Source: Liolophura sinensis
Lineage: Eukaryota; Mollusca; Polyplacophora; Chitonida; Chitonidae
DNA: 64,000 bases
Reading direction: 5' to 3'
NCBI RefSeq assembly: GCF_032854445.1
Contig: NC_088304.1
Span: 4,030,001 to 4,094,000, forward strand
The position numbers and the translations under genes are program-made. Position 1 is the first letter of the stretch. Each line of letters starts with the position of its first letter. The notes below the pieces were generated by a model. That model ran no database searches and was not told the DNA's origin. It saw only the letters and a program-made list of their open reading frames with translations. This document shows positions 22,420 through 34,127 of the stretch, piece after piece.

Positions 22420-23890
22420 ACCTTTTTCTCAAAACGATGTAGGTCGCTTCTACAAAAGTATTTTGGAACGCAAAGGAAAATTCCAGATAGAAAACTAAAT
22501 TGGAAATGGCTACATTAGGTTGAGGGAGAAACAAATAAAATAAATAAACAAATATTAGAAGTCTTTGTCATAGAAGACAGAGATGATTAAAGTTATCGAG
22601 TTGAGGTTGATGTCACAGCTGATCGGCAAGAGTGTTAGACTAAATGTTCCACTGTTTAAAGTTAAATAAAAAAGATTTTTCAGTATTCCTTAACAAAAAG
22701 AAAAACACTTCTCTGAAAGCAGTGGGTTACTGTCACAGTCTACCACCTATGTTGAAACACCCTATAAATCCTTGTACGGGGGATCTGTAGACCGCTAATC
22801 CACAATGACCAAGGGAAACAAAACTACTAATACCTAGCCGAATAAGATTGTTGTCGTTTCATATCAGGTTTTGACTCAGTTAAAAAGTTTGAACCACTGG
22901 ATTACATGTTTGTTAAAAGAGGGATTGCCAATGCCGAATGGGTATGTTGTTTCAGCATCAGCCGGGTTCTAAGGATGGGCTGTGCGTGGAGGTGTGAGAC
23001 TGCAGGACTGACACCACAGTGCTCTGCAAAGTTTTCAGTTTTCGCTGAAATGGATCATTTGTTATTTATTGATTAAAATGAGAGATAACAGCAATGAGTC
23101 TCACGATGAGGATCACCAAAATAATTGATAAATATATTAATTTTATGGCAGCGCTGAAAATAATAAAAGCCATTGTTATGCCGATTCTCCTGTTGCGGTG
23201 ATAATTGTGGTTCTAGTGATAATGGTGATATGATAATGGTGATAATGACCGCGAAAACGATGCACCAAATGAATGAATTTCTATTAGTAGTTATGTGTTG
23301 ATGACGAGGGTTTCTCTAATTAACATGACGAGACTGATAATAAGAAAATGATAACCTATAATATAATACATTTTTGGTTCGCTCAATATGACTGATGAGG
23401 AAAAGGCTGAGAAGAATGCAAGACTATGGAATGGTACAGCATTTCGACAAAATCAGATTGAGTCATTGGAACGGAAAAGCAGTCAGTCTGTCACTTTGAC
23501 AACGGATATCTTATGTTTTCGGATCAAGTCACTTTTTGTGCCAGACGGGTCAAATTAGAGGTCAGACCGGACCACTCCAACCATAAGAATGAGGCAGGAG
23601 AGTTGTCAAAACAGGCCAGTGTAGTAATAATATCGGGTAACTGTATATAATACTGGGCAGAACAAAGGATAATCGACAAACAGAAAAACTGTAAAGGTTG
23701 TTTGACCAGAGTCATGGGTGACACGAAATTAATGTTAGCTTTATGCCTATTGCTTACTTCCATCAGCTAAAATACGGTGGTCAATATTAACCACAACGGA
23801 CACGATCCTTTTCACAAAAAGCGATTTTCAACGTGGTCAGTTCATAGCGGTCACGCGCCATAAAGATAAAGTGGACTACAGATCGTATAT
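22420..23890. other. Intergenic DNA, nothing recognised
   Basis: AT-rich sequence with no recognisable protein, RNA gene or repeat family. The 79-codon minus-strand frame at 23524-23763 has no recognisable domain. Confidence 0.5.
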
Positions 23891-23894
23891 GACA

Positions 23895-24037
23895 GTCTCA
23901 GTGGCCGAATGGTTAGAGCGTCCATCTCAATGGACCTGGGGATCAAACCCGGGTCGGGTCATTCAAAGACTTTGAAAATGGTACTTAATGTTACCTCACT
24001 TGGCGCGCAGCACTGAGAGGTTAGAGCAAGGAAATAG
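23895..24037 (+). mobile_element. tRNA-derived SINE, second family
   Basis: Starts with a tRNA-like head: ctcagtggccgaatggttag (A box) and gggatcaaacccg (B box). The body is agactttgaaaatggtac, then cactgagaggttagagcaag. Related copies in the opposite direction lie at 33780-34036, 38205-38370, 59270-59390 and 61735-61905. It ends exactly where the left arm of the foldback element begins, so either it inserted there or the foldback captured it. Confidence 0.8.
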
Positions 24038-26114
24038 AAACACCGTCTCATTTCTGAGCGGAAATTTCATGTACGCGAACTTGGGCGTGACACTATCACT
24101 GCTTGTCTTGTTAACACCGGCAGGAGGTTTGCTATAACCCTCCTTTCTCGCGATCAATCAGATCTCGGCGCGTAAGAATTATGACCCGGATTGGCAAGGG
24201 ATGACATTTCGAATTATGACCAAGTCTAGCGCCCGATGCGTAATAATTACGCGCATGCGTAGTGTACGGCGCGAGACATTAGCATCCACGCAAAGAATAT
24301 ATTGAACGGAATTAAACTACTATCGGTGTAGACTACTCAACATCCATCCTTTGAATTCGTAATACATTACCTCGATTTAGGCTAGCAGGAGAGATTGATG
24401 TGGATAGCATGATGCGCAATGATATTTTCCAGTCGGACTGGTTCTGAGTGAATGACCTTTACCCCAAGACACCTTGAATTCACTGTAAAAATAGATAAAA
24501 CTAGATCGCGAATGACAGGTACATGTGTTTCCAAATACAAGGAAAAATATTTAACAGGGAATTGTTCGTTTCCGTCAAAACCCATAAGAGTAACCAGAAA
24601 TCAAAGATAAATTTTTGAGAGGAGGAGTACAGCACAGAACCTATATGTTTTTCATAAAAGTAAACATTACAGATGTACGTACATGTATAATATACAATAG
24701 GTCATCAGACAAACTAGTCTACATGCAAGAATGTTTCCTATGTTGAAGCAACACGTGTGATATTTTTGAAAAAGTTTGAATGAACAGCATATATTTATGT
24801 AATCGTTTCTCCATACACATGTCCGCTAAACTTATAGTTCACACGCTGAATGTAACAAATATATCCCCAAACACTTTCATATGGACTGCAAGTTGTGTAA
24901 AATCGAATCAGTTTAAGGTCGAACGGAAGTCTAGAAATCAAATCATAGTTTGTGCATATGTTTTCCAGAAATACTAGAAATTTTTTTCCTGTCAACCTCA
25001 TCAAAATTGCTGTGCAGTACATAAATTCACATCTGCTGGAAATATTTATTAATAACTTGTATATTACATGTACTATAACATTTACTATATTCCCACAGCA
25101 CTAGAGAAAATTGAGAACAAACCGTATCTCATTTTGACATATCTTTAAGGGTGTTACGTTTGGGTTATAAAATTAATAATGAATATCTCAAGGTCGTGTG
25201 CTAAGCCATATTACAATAACACCCTGCCACCATATTCACAAAATATTACACATTTCAACATATCCTAGTGGTGTGCATGGGTGAGCGTAATTCTGCGATT
25301 CATGCAGGTCATGCTTATGTCACGTCAGTGAAATGCGCCGAGCTAATATCTTATACCCATAAGATGAAATAGATACCAAACATTCCCATTTCTGTAAGAC
25401 ACAAATTGCTAAAACTGTGTGGTATAATTTGATTCCATAATTGGTTTACTGCTTCTACCATCAAGAAGTTTAACACGTTCATACCATGTAATGAGTAAAT
25501 AATGGGGATCTGAAAGGCGGAGGGCAAAACAACTTATCTCATCCCATTCACTTGTGGACTCATCGTAAACTTCATATTTTCAAAATTATAATTATAAATT
25601 TCAAATATTATGTTACCGTCGATAGCCGAGAACACAGTCTTATTCACTGCGCATGGAATTCACTGAAGGACAGGCCCTAGACGGCCAGCATTGTAGGCTA
25701 CCGGGAATGGTTTTCCACTTGACTGCCAATTTACCTGTTGCAGGTGTATATTTAACATTTACAAGATAAATTCAAGACCATGCATGATGCATACAATAAG
25801 AAAAGGCTTATTCAATCTACTATGGTTCAAACATTATCGGTATATCATCTTGCATCTCTGGGCGTAATCCTTAAATCTCGTACCGTACACTACGCTTGCG
25901 CGTAATTATTACGCTCCGGGACGCTCAGTCTGGTCATAACTTGAATTGTTGTCCAGCACCAGCCAGAGCCATAATTCTTACGCGCCAGGTCTGAGAGATT
26001 GCGGCACAATGGGGTTGTAGCAAAACCCATGTCCGGGTTAACAAGACAAGCAGTTATCCAGTAACCGCAAAGTTCGTTTATATCAGATTTCCGCCTAGAA
26101 ATGAGATGGTGTTT
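24038..26114. mobile_element. Foldback element with ~240-bp inverted arms
   Basis: The arms 24038-24281 and 25872-26114 are diverged reverse complements. Both begin aaacaccRtctcatttct and contain tgcttgtcttgttaac, gcgcgtaagaattatg and acgcgcatgcgtagtgtac or its close variant. The 1.6 kb between them has no transposase-like frame, so this is a non-autonomous foldback-type DNA element or a rearranged inverted duplication. It ends ~330 bases before the first paralogue gene at 26.4 kb. Target-site duplications were not identified. Confidence 0.75.
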
Positions 26115-26432
26115 AGAACTGGTTGGTCCAGTTCAGTGTAATTGAACTGGGTGTGGGTGTCATTCCTGGTCCCTTTGGCATGATACTTCAATCGCGGCAT
26201 GGACTCGCTTTGCCACAAGAGGACAGTTTCTACACACAAACTGAATGGCTCCTTGTGGTCATATGAAAAATTGTTACATACGACGTAAAAAAAAAACAAG
26301 GGCATGCGTACAGATTGTACACGCAGGTTGTAGAATAGGCAATATGTTAGAATCACAACTTACATACATGCCATCAACAGAACAAAAATAATTCCTGGAT
26401 TAAGATCAGGGTACATACTAAGACACGCTCCC

Positions 26433-26448
26433 GATCCGTCTGTTTCAG
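26433..26448 (+). other. Splice acceptor directly before the ATG of paralogue A
   Basis: The string gatccgtctgtttcag is a pyrimidine-rich tract ending in CAG, followed at once by ATG. It fixes the start codon and shows that the upstream exon is untranslated. Confidence 0.65.
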
Positions 26449-27255
26449 ATGGCAGACGCCAAGGAGGAAGTCACGGGGGCCGTGGCTGAAAAGGCCAAAA
26501 GCGCCATGGAAGCTCTGCCCACGTTCAGTATCAAAGGGGAGCTAGCGAAGCTGAACGAAGAGGATATTCACAAAGAAGTCATCCCTGTCCATTGTAAGCT
26601 GGCCGCGTCCTACGGCCTCCTCAACAAGCACACGCTGAAGAAGATGGACGACAAGCTAAAGGTGATAATAACAGCTACAACAAAAGCCATCTCGAAACTC
26701 GACGACTACGCTTGGGAAAACGTGGTCAGCTGCATGATGAACAACCCTCTGCTCGAGCCGATAGAGGGCGCTCACATCAACCGCTCCGACAAGCTCATCA
26801 AAGAGGGCTTCAACGTCTTCGATTTCGACTCGTCACCGGACCACGTGATCGTCAAGGAGGTCCACTCGTGGTTCGTCGGCTTGATTAAAGATGAGGACAT
26901 CTTGAATGACACGCACATCGACGTTGATGTCATGGCCAAGATCGTCGGCCAAACGGGCGCCAGGATCAATCACATTTTCGCGCTCGTGGCCAAGCGGGAC
27001 TACGAAGAGCGGGACATTGTGGACGTAGGAATCCTCCGCTATCCGGACATTGAGTTTCCGTACTTCAAGCTCTACCGGGTCCGTCTCATCGCCTGGAGTG
27101 AATGTAAACGCCTGCTCATGATCCAGAAGGATTGCAACGGTATCACCGGATACTTCAATTGTATGAAGTTCAAACCCAGAGATCAGGTGATCGAGAGTTT
27201 GAAAGAAGAGGTGTTCAACAAGGCTGTAGCAGACGCCGAAGCTCTGCTTGGGTAG
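26449..27255 (+). CDS. Unrecognised protein, paralogue A (268 aa)
   Basis: A long frame with strong coding character: GC-rich codon use in AT-rich DNA, and ~50% identity over ~210 residues to the gene at 31.5 kb, with the gaps mainly confined to the ends. I do not recognise the family. It has no signal peptide or membrane helix and is acidic and soluble-looking. Conserved blocks are IPVHCKLAASYG (~46), MDDKLKVIITATTKAI (~66), NPLLEPIEG (~97), VDVGILRYPDIEFPYFK (~196) and KFKPRDQVI (~240). A consensus acceptor, tgtttcag, ends directly before the ATG, so the whole coding region is one exon behind a 5' UTR intron. AATAAA lies at 27380-27385. Because identity is spread over the length with no known motif, no function is proposed. 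Confidence 0.85.
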   Translation: MADAKEEVTGAVAEKAKSAMEALPTFSIKGELAKLNEEDIHKEVIPVHCKLAASYGLLNKHTLKKMDDKLKVIITATTKAISKLDDYAWENVVSCMMNNPLLEPIEGAHINRSDKLIKEGFNVFDFDSSPDHVIVKEVHSWFVGLIKDEDILNDTHIDVDVMAKIVGQTGARINHIFALVAKRDYEERDIVDVGILRYPDIEFPYFKLYRVRLIAWSECKRLLMIQKDCNGITGYFNCMKFKPRDQVIESLKEEVFNKAVADAEALLG

Positions 27256-30200
27256 AAGTTACCTGATCAGTCAACTGCCAGCATGTGAGCCGTCTGCAGA
27301 ACCTTGGAGACAGGAGAGACACAGAAAGTAGAATCTAATACTTCAGGACTATATGTTAGAAAGGCCTTGTTCATCACACAATAAAATGAGCCCATACACA
27401 CATGTCTGCGCATGTAGAGAAGTTAGTTGAACCGAATAACAATGTCATGTGATAATATCTGGTCAACATGGCGGCTGAAATACGCTCTTTGATCACATTC
27501 GTCGAGTTTACGTGTTTCCGTGACTGCTCATGTGCATTAACTCACACTCTTACGTCCCTAAGTCTAATACCAATATGCATGCCTAATGAATGTCACTGCA
27601 GATTTGTTTAGCTGGAATTGCAACTTTTGAAACCTGCCAGTTGTAGTGCGCTTCATTATATCCCTTAAAATGTTAGATGTTCAGTGGCAAACTACATACT
27701 TCGTTCAACCATCGTTCTGCATACCGGTAAGTGAAATATTTAAGCTACCGGTGACGCGTAACAAGTACAGCAGTCTAAGAACATTGCATGTTTTGTCGAA
27801 ACCCTTTAAAAGAAAACACTTAGCAACTCAATTTTTTGCAATAAACCTTAATATTTGAGCCATCAAATTTTCTTCTGTCTTCCCTGGGTGTATCTCAGTC
27901 TACTGACGTCTTATCAGATATTTGCATCGCGAAGACTCAAGCAAATTCAAACTCTAATCCTAACTTCCTGACCACTCCATTTTTAGATCGATCAGTTGCT
28001 TGATTGATTCATTTATTGATGTAATTATTATGTTTGTTAAGTCGTTTTATTAGGTAAATCTAGTTTAGTTTGCATTTAGATTTAATTCAGCTTGATTCTT
28101 AACATGACAGTCTACATCAAGAGGAAGGTACGTTTTACAACACACATAACCAAGTTTCCTCCATTCATTGCTCGACTTTCCCTCTGTTTTCCCCCGACAT
28201 TGTCTTGCACTCCAAACACATGACACAAGCTTTCTTCAAATGTTCGCCACGATATGACAAGAATATTACAGATGTAACGTTAAGCCATCATAATCGTTCA
28301 TTTTTCAAAATATCGCTTCGTCCACATTTCTTCACTTATGTTGCCCTATGTCTTTTAGTACGTTGCGCACGATATCTTACGCATATTGTCCATTGTCTTC
28401 AATGCATTTCTCTAAAGTTTCCCCTTAAATATTATCCGTGCTGGGGCCCTGACTGGATAATACTGCCTCACGGACACTATAGATCAGTGATACATTACCG
28501 GTACATGTTTCTGTATTGTTATTTAACACCTAGTTAGCATATATCAGAATATTTTGTGTTTTGAATATTTTGCCCATGGTAACTATCCTCCAACCTGCGA
28601 GTTACCAGGGTAACAAAATGCTATGATTTGTCTTCCAACAGCTATAGCAACATTTAAAATGGCCATGGTGGCTGTAAGTTGAAGTTTTGACATGTTGTAG
28701 AGAAAAAATACAAGATGTACGTTGAGGTACAGCACAGTAACTAGGGCATGAAACTTTAGGGATATAGTTCTAGTGTTTGCCTTGAACAGAAAAGACTCAT
28801 AGAAACACATTTTCTGACAATTTCAGGCATATTTGCCATTTTTAATGAGTGTATGATTTTAGTTTTTATAATGGGGAACGTTTCCCGCCAAAAGTAATTC
28901 GAGTCCAAGCTTTGTAGTCTGTTGTTCATTGATGTCTTAACAATGATAACATGGGAACAAACAGGTTTTGTAGCGCTCATCTATAAGCTGAATAGCTGTT
29001 CCCAGTGCGCATGATCAAGATTTCATCGCTGCGTCACAAACAAATCCACATGACCGTGTTAAAGCATTATGACCCTCGGCAGTAACACACAGTTCAGCAA
29101 ACTCCGTGTGTTTTATTCCACTCGTTGTGACATCCGAGACTTAACATGGGTTCGAGGATGGTTGAAAATTTACAAAAATACGTTTTAAGAAGTTGGACTG
29201 AAGTTGAATTCCTGAAGGCTGTAATGTTGTGCGATCGGCAAAAATGACAATGTACTTTTGACCATCCCACCGAGGACATCCCAGTACATGCGTATTGAGG
29301 CATCGTTCGAAACAGGTACCTGGTTTATGACTACAGAATTATGATCAATGTGGCTTGGGCTCCCGTCGCCATTGGAACTGTACCCCCATTTTCTCACTTG
29401 ATAGAGCCTTGTTTGACGCCCAGCATTACTAGCGTAACGATGTATTGGTCAATCTGGTGGCAGTTTGCTATGGATGAGGGGAGTGTCATGCCTGACGTCA
29501 ACCTCTTGGCACTCCAGCTGTGTAGCATTATGTCCGCTTTGAGGGCAAATAACTGCAAGGAGACATCATTGAGATACGGCCAAAATAATTTTAGAAGTCA
29601 GGTTAAATTCCAAGAAAGCAAGCCAACCAACAGTTGTATATTATACAGTTTTTTAAATGTGCTAAGAGTTCGGAAATGTCAACCATTGTGGAGAAAACTT
29701 AAATTATATTTCAATAAAAAATAAATGGGTACTTGAATGATTGATAAACAGTAACAAAGAAGAACCGAAGAGTTCTTGAAGAAGCTAGCCATGGGTCCTT
29801 TTCCACCACGGCGTATATAAGACTGCAGCACATAGGGTAAAACCAGAGAAGCGACGACAGAGTGATTGTTTGCAAGTAATCACGTAAACTCAGGTGTCCC
29901 ATATAGCACCATGGCGTATTCAACAAAATAAATACACTGATCTTCAATTTATCAAACATCACTGGTCTAGAATTACTCAAAATACTGTGTTTTCATCACA
30001 TTTATACAATCGCACGAAAAGAATGCCCCGGAGATGCATAGCCCGCCCCACCAGAATTCTCATTTATGCCGGAGTACAAGATAAAAGACTACACCGCCAT
30101 TTTCTTTTTACTTTCCAGACTTGGAACTACCTCTGACAACGAGCTGAAACGGTTTGAGCGCCCTTCACTGGATAGGAAATCCATCATTCCGTGTGCCTAA

Positions 30201-31015
30201 AGATTGGCTGTCTTTTGAGCCTATACAGGAATTGCTTCCTAGCGAGATAAGTAAGAAGACAACAAAAGTTTTACTGATGAACCCTTAAAAAGAATGTGTT
30301 TATGAGAAAAATAGTGACGATCCTTCATCGCGACAATTTAAATCAACGCAATGTGAAAAAATAAAGTCACTCTTAATTTTTCTTTAGTAATTATTAAATA
30401 AGTTATATAAAACTATATATTACTGATGAATTGGTTGTTGACAATTTGATTCATTTGATGGTGTCAGTAAATTAAAATTCTGTGGCTGAAAAATAATTTT
30501 TATCCATTTGATTGGTGGTTTAAGCAGTTTTCACTGTATATAACTGCGGGTCAGTTTTATACAGGGCTGTAGAAAACCGGAGTATACCACAAGTCTTCAG
30601 CAAGTTACTGAGACATACTGTTGAAATTCAACTGACCTGTAATGCAACTGTCCTGTAACGCAACTGTCCGGTAATGCAATTGTCTTCTAATATAAAACAC
30701 AATAACACAGAGTAATAAAACCGGAACATCGACGCCAATGTTATAGTTGATAAATGGTCACAAATAGCCGGTAAAATTCGACCTCTTGCAAGTCATTTAC
30801 CACAGTCTGCGGTTATTTCCAACTTAGTCAGTCCCTAAAACAATATATGGCCCAAGCAGAATAAGCGTTTATCACACTTTAAAGCTGCTCAAAATGCTGT
30901 TTTCGTCACACCAGCAGGCATACGGAATAGAAGACCAAAGTAGCGGACATCTGTAACAGTGTAATAGTTGGCAAATGTTTACATGTAACAAGTCAAATCT
31001 GACCTCAAAAAGTTT
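27256..31015. other. Region between the two paralogues
   Basis: The 3' UTR of paralogue A probably ends near 27400 after AATAAA (27380-27385). The following 3.6 kb is AT-rich with no recognisable gene. The frames at 28205-28537, 29341-29724 and 29711-29980 are of chance length or unknown and lack homology I can name. Confidence 0.5.
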
Positions 31016-31099
31016 TCTTAAGTTTTATAATGAATATAATTATCTTGTAAGTGAAAATGGACAGAGCGTCCAGGTTTTCTGGCACTCTGTTTCATGATT

Positions 31100-31240
31100 G
31101 TGTCTACTTCCGCTTTACCTGGGGCTAGGGGCTCCGTATATGCATCGTGTTGAATTAGATCGCCACGTTGTGTATATGAACACTTGCATATAAATTGACA
31201 TTCCAGGTCAACAATCGCAAGTCCAATTCCCAAAATACAT
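31100..31240. repeat. Dispersed repeat copy (diverged)
   Basis: cattccaggtcaacaatcgc resembles the repeat at 6345-6425 and 19608-19692. ccgctttacctggggctagg (31108) is the reverse complement, with one change, of a string at about 6700. The two parts have a different relative orientation here, which suggests rearrangement within the family. Confidence 0.5.
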
Positions 31241-31481
31241 GTTAAGGTGTTATACGACCTTCTGAGAATTGGCCCTGTGATACTGTTGACCCAGAACGTC
31301 AATTTTGGTGGACGGCTGGTGTACGAATGTCTGTTTTGACGCATAGAATCAGATTATTTTAAAACCTTAAAAGCTTTTAGTAGTAGCAAATTATACGTTC
31401 CCTGTCACATCAGCAAACAGAAACAGGTATTGAAAAAAGAGAAAAAATACAGTGGAATTAATGGCAATAACTCAGCTGTTA

Positions 31482-31498
31482 TTATTTTGTTTTGTAGA
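31482..31498 (+). other. Splice acceptor directly before the ATG of paralogue B
   Basis: The T-rich tract ttattttgttttgtag ends at 31497, leaving a single A before the ATG at 31499. It marks the frame upstream to 31430 as intron rather than coding and matches the arrangement at paralogue A. Confidence 0.6.
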
Positions 31499-32350
31499 AT
31501 GGCCGTAGCAGCTGGTGTAGCGGCGGGTGTAGCTGGGGCAGCTGTGGCAGCGGTAGTGCTACCTCCGCTAATAAAGGGCGTAGCGGAGATCATTGATGAT
31601 GCGGTGCACGACGAGCACATCTCGGAGAAAGAGATCCCCATCCACTGTGACTTGGCGGCGTCCTATGGGGCAGTGAATCATAAGAACATCGCTGATATGG
31701 ACGAGAACCTTAAGGTGATCATCACCGGGACAACTCGGGCCATCGCTCAACTGGAAAACCGCTCCTGGGAGGCGATCACGGCCTGCATGCTTCAGAACAG
31801 CCTCCTCGAGCCCATGGTCGGCGAGGACATCTGCCGCTCAGAGAAACTCTTCAAGGAGGGCTACAACTTTCTAAAATTCGACGGCTCGGCAGAGAACAAC
31901 CAAAAGGTCGTACAAGAGGTGATGGACTGGTTTTCGGACACCCTCATTCGGGACGTGGACGTCCTGGCAGACACCCGTATCGATATTAAGGCCATGAGCA
32001 AGATTGTCGCGGAAACTGGCGCTAGAGTGGAGGGTCTGCTCACCGCAATTTACAAAGAGGAGTACGTGGAGAGGCAAGTGGTCGATGTGGGTGTCATCCG
32101 CTATCCGGACTTCGACCACCCGTTCTTCAAGGTGTATCGGATTCAGCTCCTCGCATGGCGGGAGTGCGACCGAATTCTGATTGGTCAGAAGGATAAAAGC
32201 GGAATTCTCGGAAAATACAATATGAGCAAGTACAAGCCTCGTGACAGCGTCATCCGGGCACTACAGGCTGACATCAGGCACAAAGCATCACATGAAGCCA
32301 TCGACATTTACGTCAGCCACTTTGGATGCGGGGACAAGCCTCTTTGTTGA
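31499..32350 (+). CDS. Unrecognised protein, paralogue B (283 aa), with hydrophobic N-terminus
   Basis: Tandem relative of the 26.4-kb gene, ~50% identical over the shared region (IPIHCDLAASYG, NLKVIITGTTRAIAQ, LLEPMVGEDICRSEKL, VDVGVIRYPDFDHPFFKVYR, KYKPRDSVI). It differs at both ends. Residues 1-27 are an Ala/Val/Gly-rich hydrophobic segment (AAGVAAGVAGAAVAAVVLPP), which could be a signal anchor or membrane helix absent from paralogue A. The C-terminus is longer, with two Cys (FGCGDKPLC). The upstream in-frame ATG at 31430 lies before a likely acceptor, so 31499 is preferred as start. AATAAA strings lie at 32384 and 32502. Function unknown; different cell locations of the two proteins are inferred only from the N-terminus. 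Confidence 0.85.
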   Translation: MAVAAGVAAGVAGAAVAAVVLPPLIKGVAEIIDDAVHDEHISEKEIPIHCDLAASYGAVNHKNIADMDENLKVIITGTTRAIAQLENRSWEAITACMLQNSLLEPMVGEDICRSEKLFKEGYNFLKFDGSAENNQKVVQEVMDWFSDTLIRDVDVLADTRIDIKAMSKIVAETGARVEGLLTAIYKEEYVERQVVDVGVIRYPDFDHPFFKVYRIQLLAWRECDRILIGQKDKSGILGKYNMSKYKPRDSVIRALQADIRHKASHEAIDIYVSHFGCGDKPLC

Positions 32351-32509
32351 GAATTGAAACAATTCGAGCAAGCAACACAGGGTAATAAAAATATATACAG
32401 ATAATTACCTTCCAAATTCATTCTTATATATAGTAGTCGAATTATTGTTTAATGAATTTAGATTTTTACATGGCATGGTTTCAGTTCATGCGTTGTTTAT
32501 GAATAAACT

Positions 32510-33560
32510 TCTGAATTATATGTGCATCAACATGGCTATTTTATAGCTGTAGATTAGTTGGTTAGATTACAAGAACTAAACTGAAATTTTTTTTTATGCA
32601 TGACCCATGCAAATTTGACGACATGTATAGACCTATTGGCAAACCATAAACTAGACCATATGACCCTATAGTAATGACGCCTAAAGTTTGCTTACACCAA
32701 TGTAAAGACTAGATGATACCTTTGATATATCCCGATTTCTCTGTACATTAAAGTACCGTATATGTCCTAATGCACGTATTTGTATTAGTTGTATTTTTCA
32801 AGTAAACACTTGCTGCAGGAAGATAAAAATCGACAACCTTAACGATATATAAAGAAACAAAAGTCTTTCAGTATATTTCTTGTGTGGTGTTGAACGGGGC
32901 TCCGGTCTTAGACTTCAGTCAAACTGTCAGTCATTAAACTTGGTATATTCATTTGCTATAGTTTAGCTGAAATTTGCTTCACAAAAACAATTTTAAAGTT
33001 ATTTGAAATTTTGATTGAAATCTAAGATTACAGCGGAACACTAAGAGGCTAAGGCATGACACATTATAAGTTTTTGAGCAAACCAGTGTAAAATACCACG
33101 CTGTAATTATATTGGTGGGCTGGGCCTAATTTAGTGTGGCGAGAAACCGTTTTCCTCAAATTGTATTTCTGGAGAACTTTTTTCTAACAGACAGAAATGT
33201 CCTGGATGTATAAATGACAGAGTGATGCTTGAGTTTTATTCTTAGTGGACTTTACAGCGAAAGAAAGACTCCACATCTTTATTCTCAGACCACCAGTATA
33301 ATTAGTGGAGCTCGACATTACAATATTTATACTTTGTATAATTCAGTGTTTAATAAAGATTCATTAATACAAACTTTTCCAGAGTTTAATCATTGTTTTA
33401 TTTTTCTCTTCGAAACAAATATAGTCACTATTGCATGAAATAATTTATAGAAATTTGTTTATAGATTTTATTCTTGGAGATGAACTTGTTTTCCATTTCA
33501 CCTGCTCCACTGGGCAATCTACTCAGTTGTCAAAGTGGTTATTACATACTTATTCATTAA
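32510..33560. other. Intergenic DNA, nothing recognised
   Basis: AT-rich sequence after the 3' UTR of paralogue B. No protein or RNA gene and no repeat family is recognised. Confidence 0.5.
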
Positions 33561-33565
33561 TTTAT

Positions 33566-33682
33566 TTGATAGATGTTTTACGCCGTTCTGAAGAATATTT
33601 CACTTATACGACGGCAGCCGTAGGGGGTAGGGAATCGGATATAAGGCCCGGGGAAACCCACGGCCAACCCACAGGTTGCATT
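33566..33682 (-). mobile_element. SINE fragment
   Basis: The minus-strand 3' part of the main SINE family: ttttacgccgttctgaagaa, tatttcacttatacgacggc and ggggaaacccacggcc. The tRNA-like head is missing. Confidence 0.8.
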
Positions 33683-33777
33683 TTCAAGCAATTTTTCTAT
33701 CGACTATTACCATTTTCACTGTTCATTTATTTATTTAAGCGCAAACAATGTAGGGCGATTAATGTCTTTACTTATTC

Positions 33778-34036
33778 ACTTCATTGGTGTTTTACGCCGC
33801 ACTCAACAATATTTACTTATACGACTTATACTGACAAACTTTCCCACGTGAGGGAAAAGGAGACATGCCACCAGGCCAGCCAGTCCTGTTTCCTTGCTCT
33901 AACTTCTCAGCGCTGAGCGCCAAGCGAGACAACAACAAGTACCAATTTTAAAGTCTTTGGTATGACCCGCCCCTGGTTTGATCTCGGGTCGCTCGACCTC
34001 GAAGCTGACGTTCTAACCATTACGTCACCCAACTCC
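33778..34036 (-). mobile_element. SINE, second family, near full length
   Basis: Read on the minus strand: a tRNA-like head (gagcgacccgagatcaaacc), a middle part with aaagactttaaaattggtac, the string cgctgagaagttagagcaag, and a 3' end like that of the main family (gagtgcggcgtaaaacacca). It shows that the two SINE families share a 3' tail and differ in head and body. Confidence 0.8.
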
Positions 34037-34127
34037 TGAGATTTTGTGCCTCACTCACACGCTAAGCACTATAACCATCCTTTTTACTGTACACTACACT
34101 TGTTAATTTTATTTATTTGTTTATTTG

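Noticed and set aside
29341-29724. 127-codon frame
   Set aside because: No recognisable domain, splice sites or upstream promoter; kept only as an unresolved frame.
31430-31498. N-terminal extension of paralogue B from the upstream ATG
   Set aside because: A T-rich tract ending in TAG lies between it and the next ATG, and homology to paralogue A does not include it.
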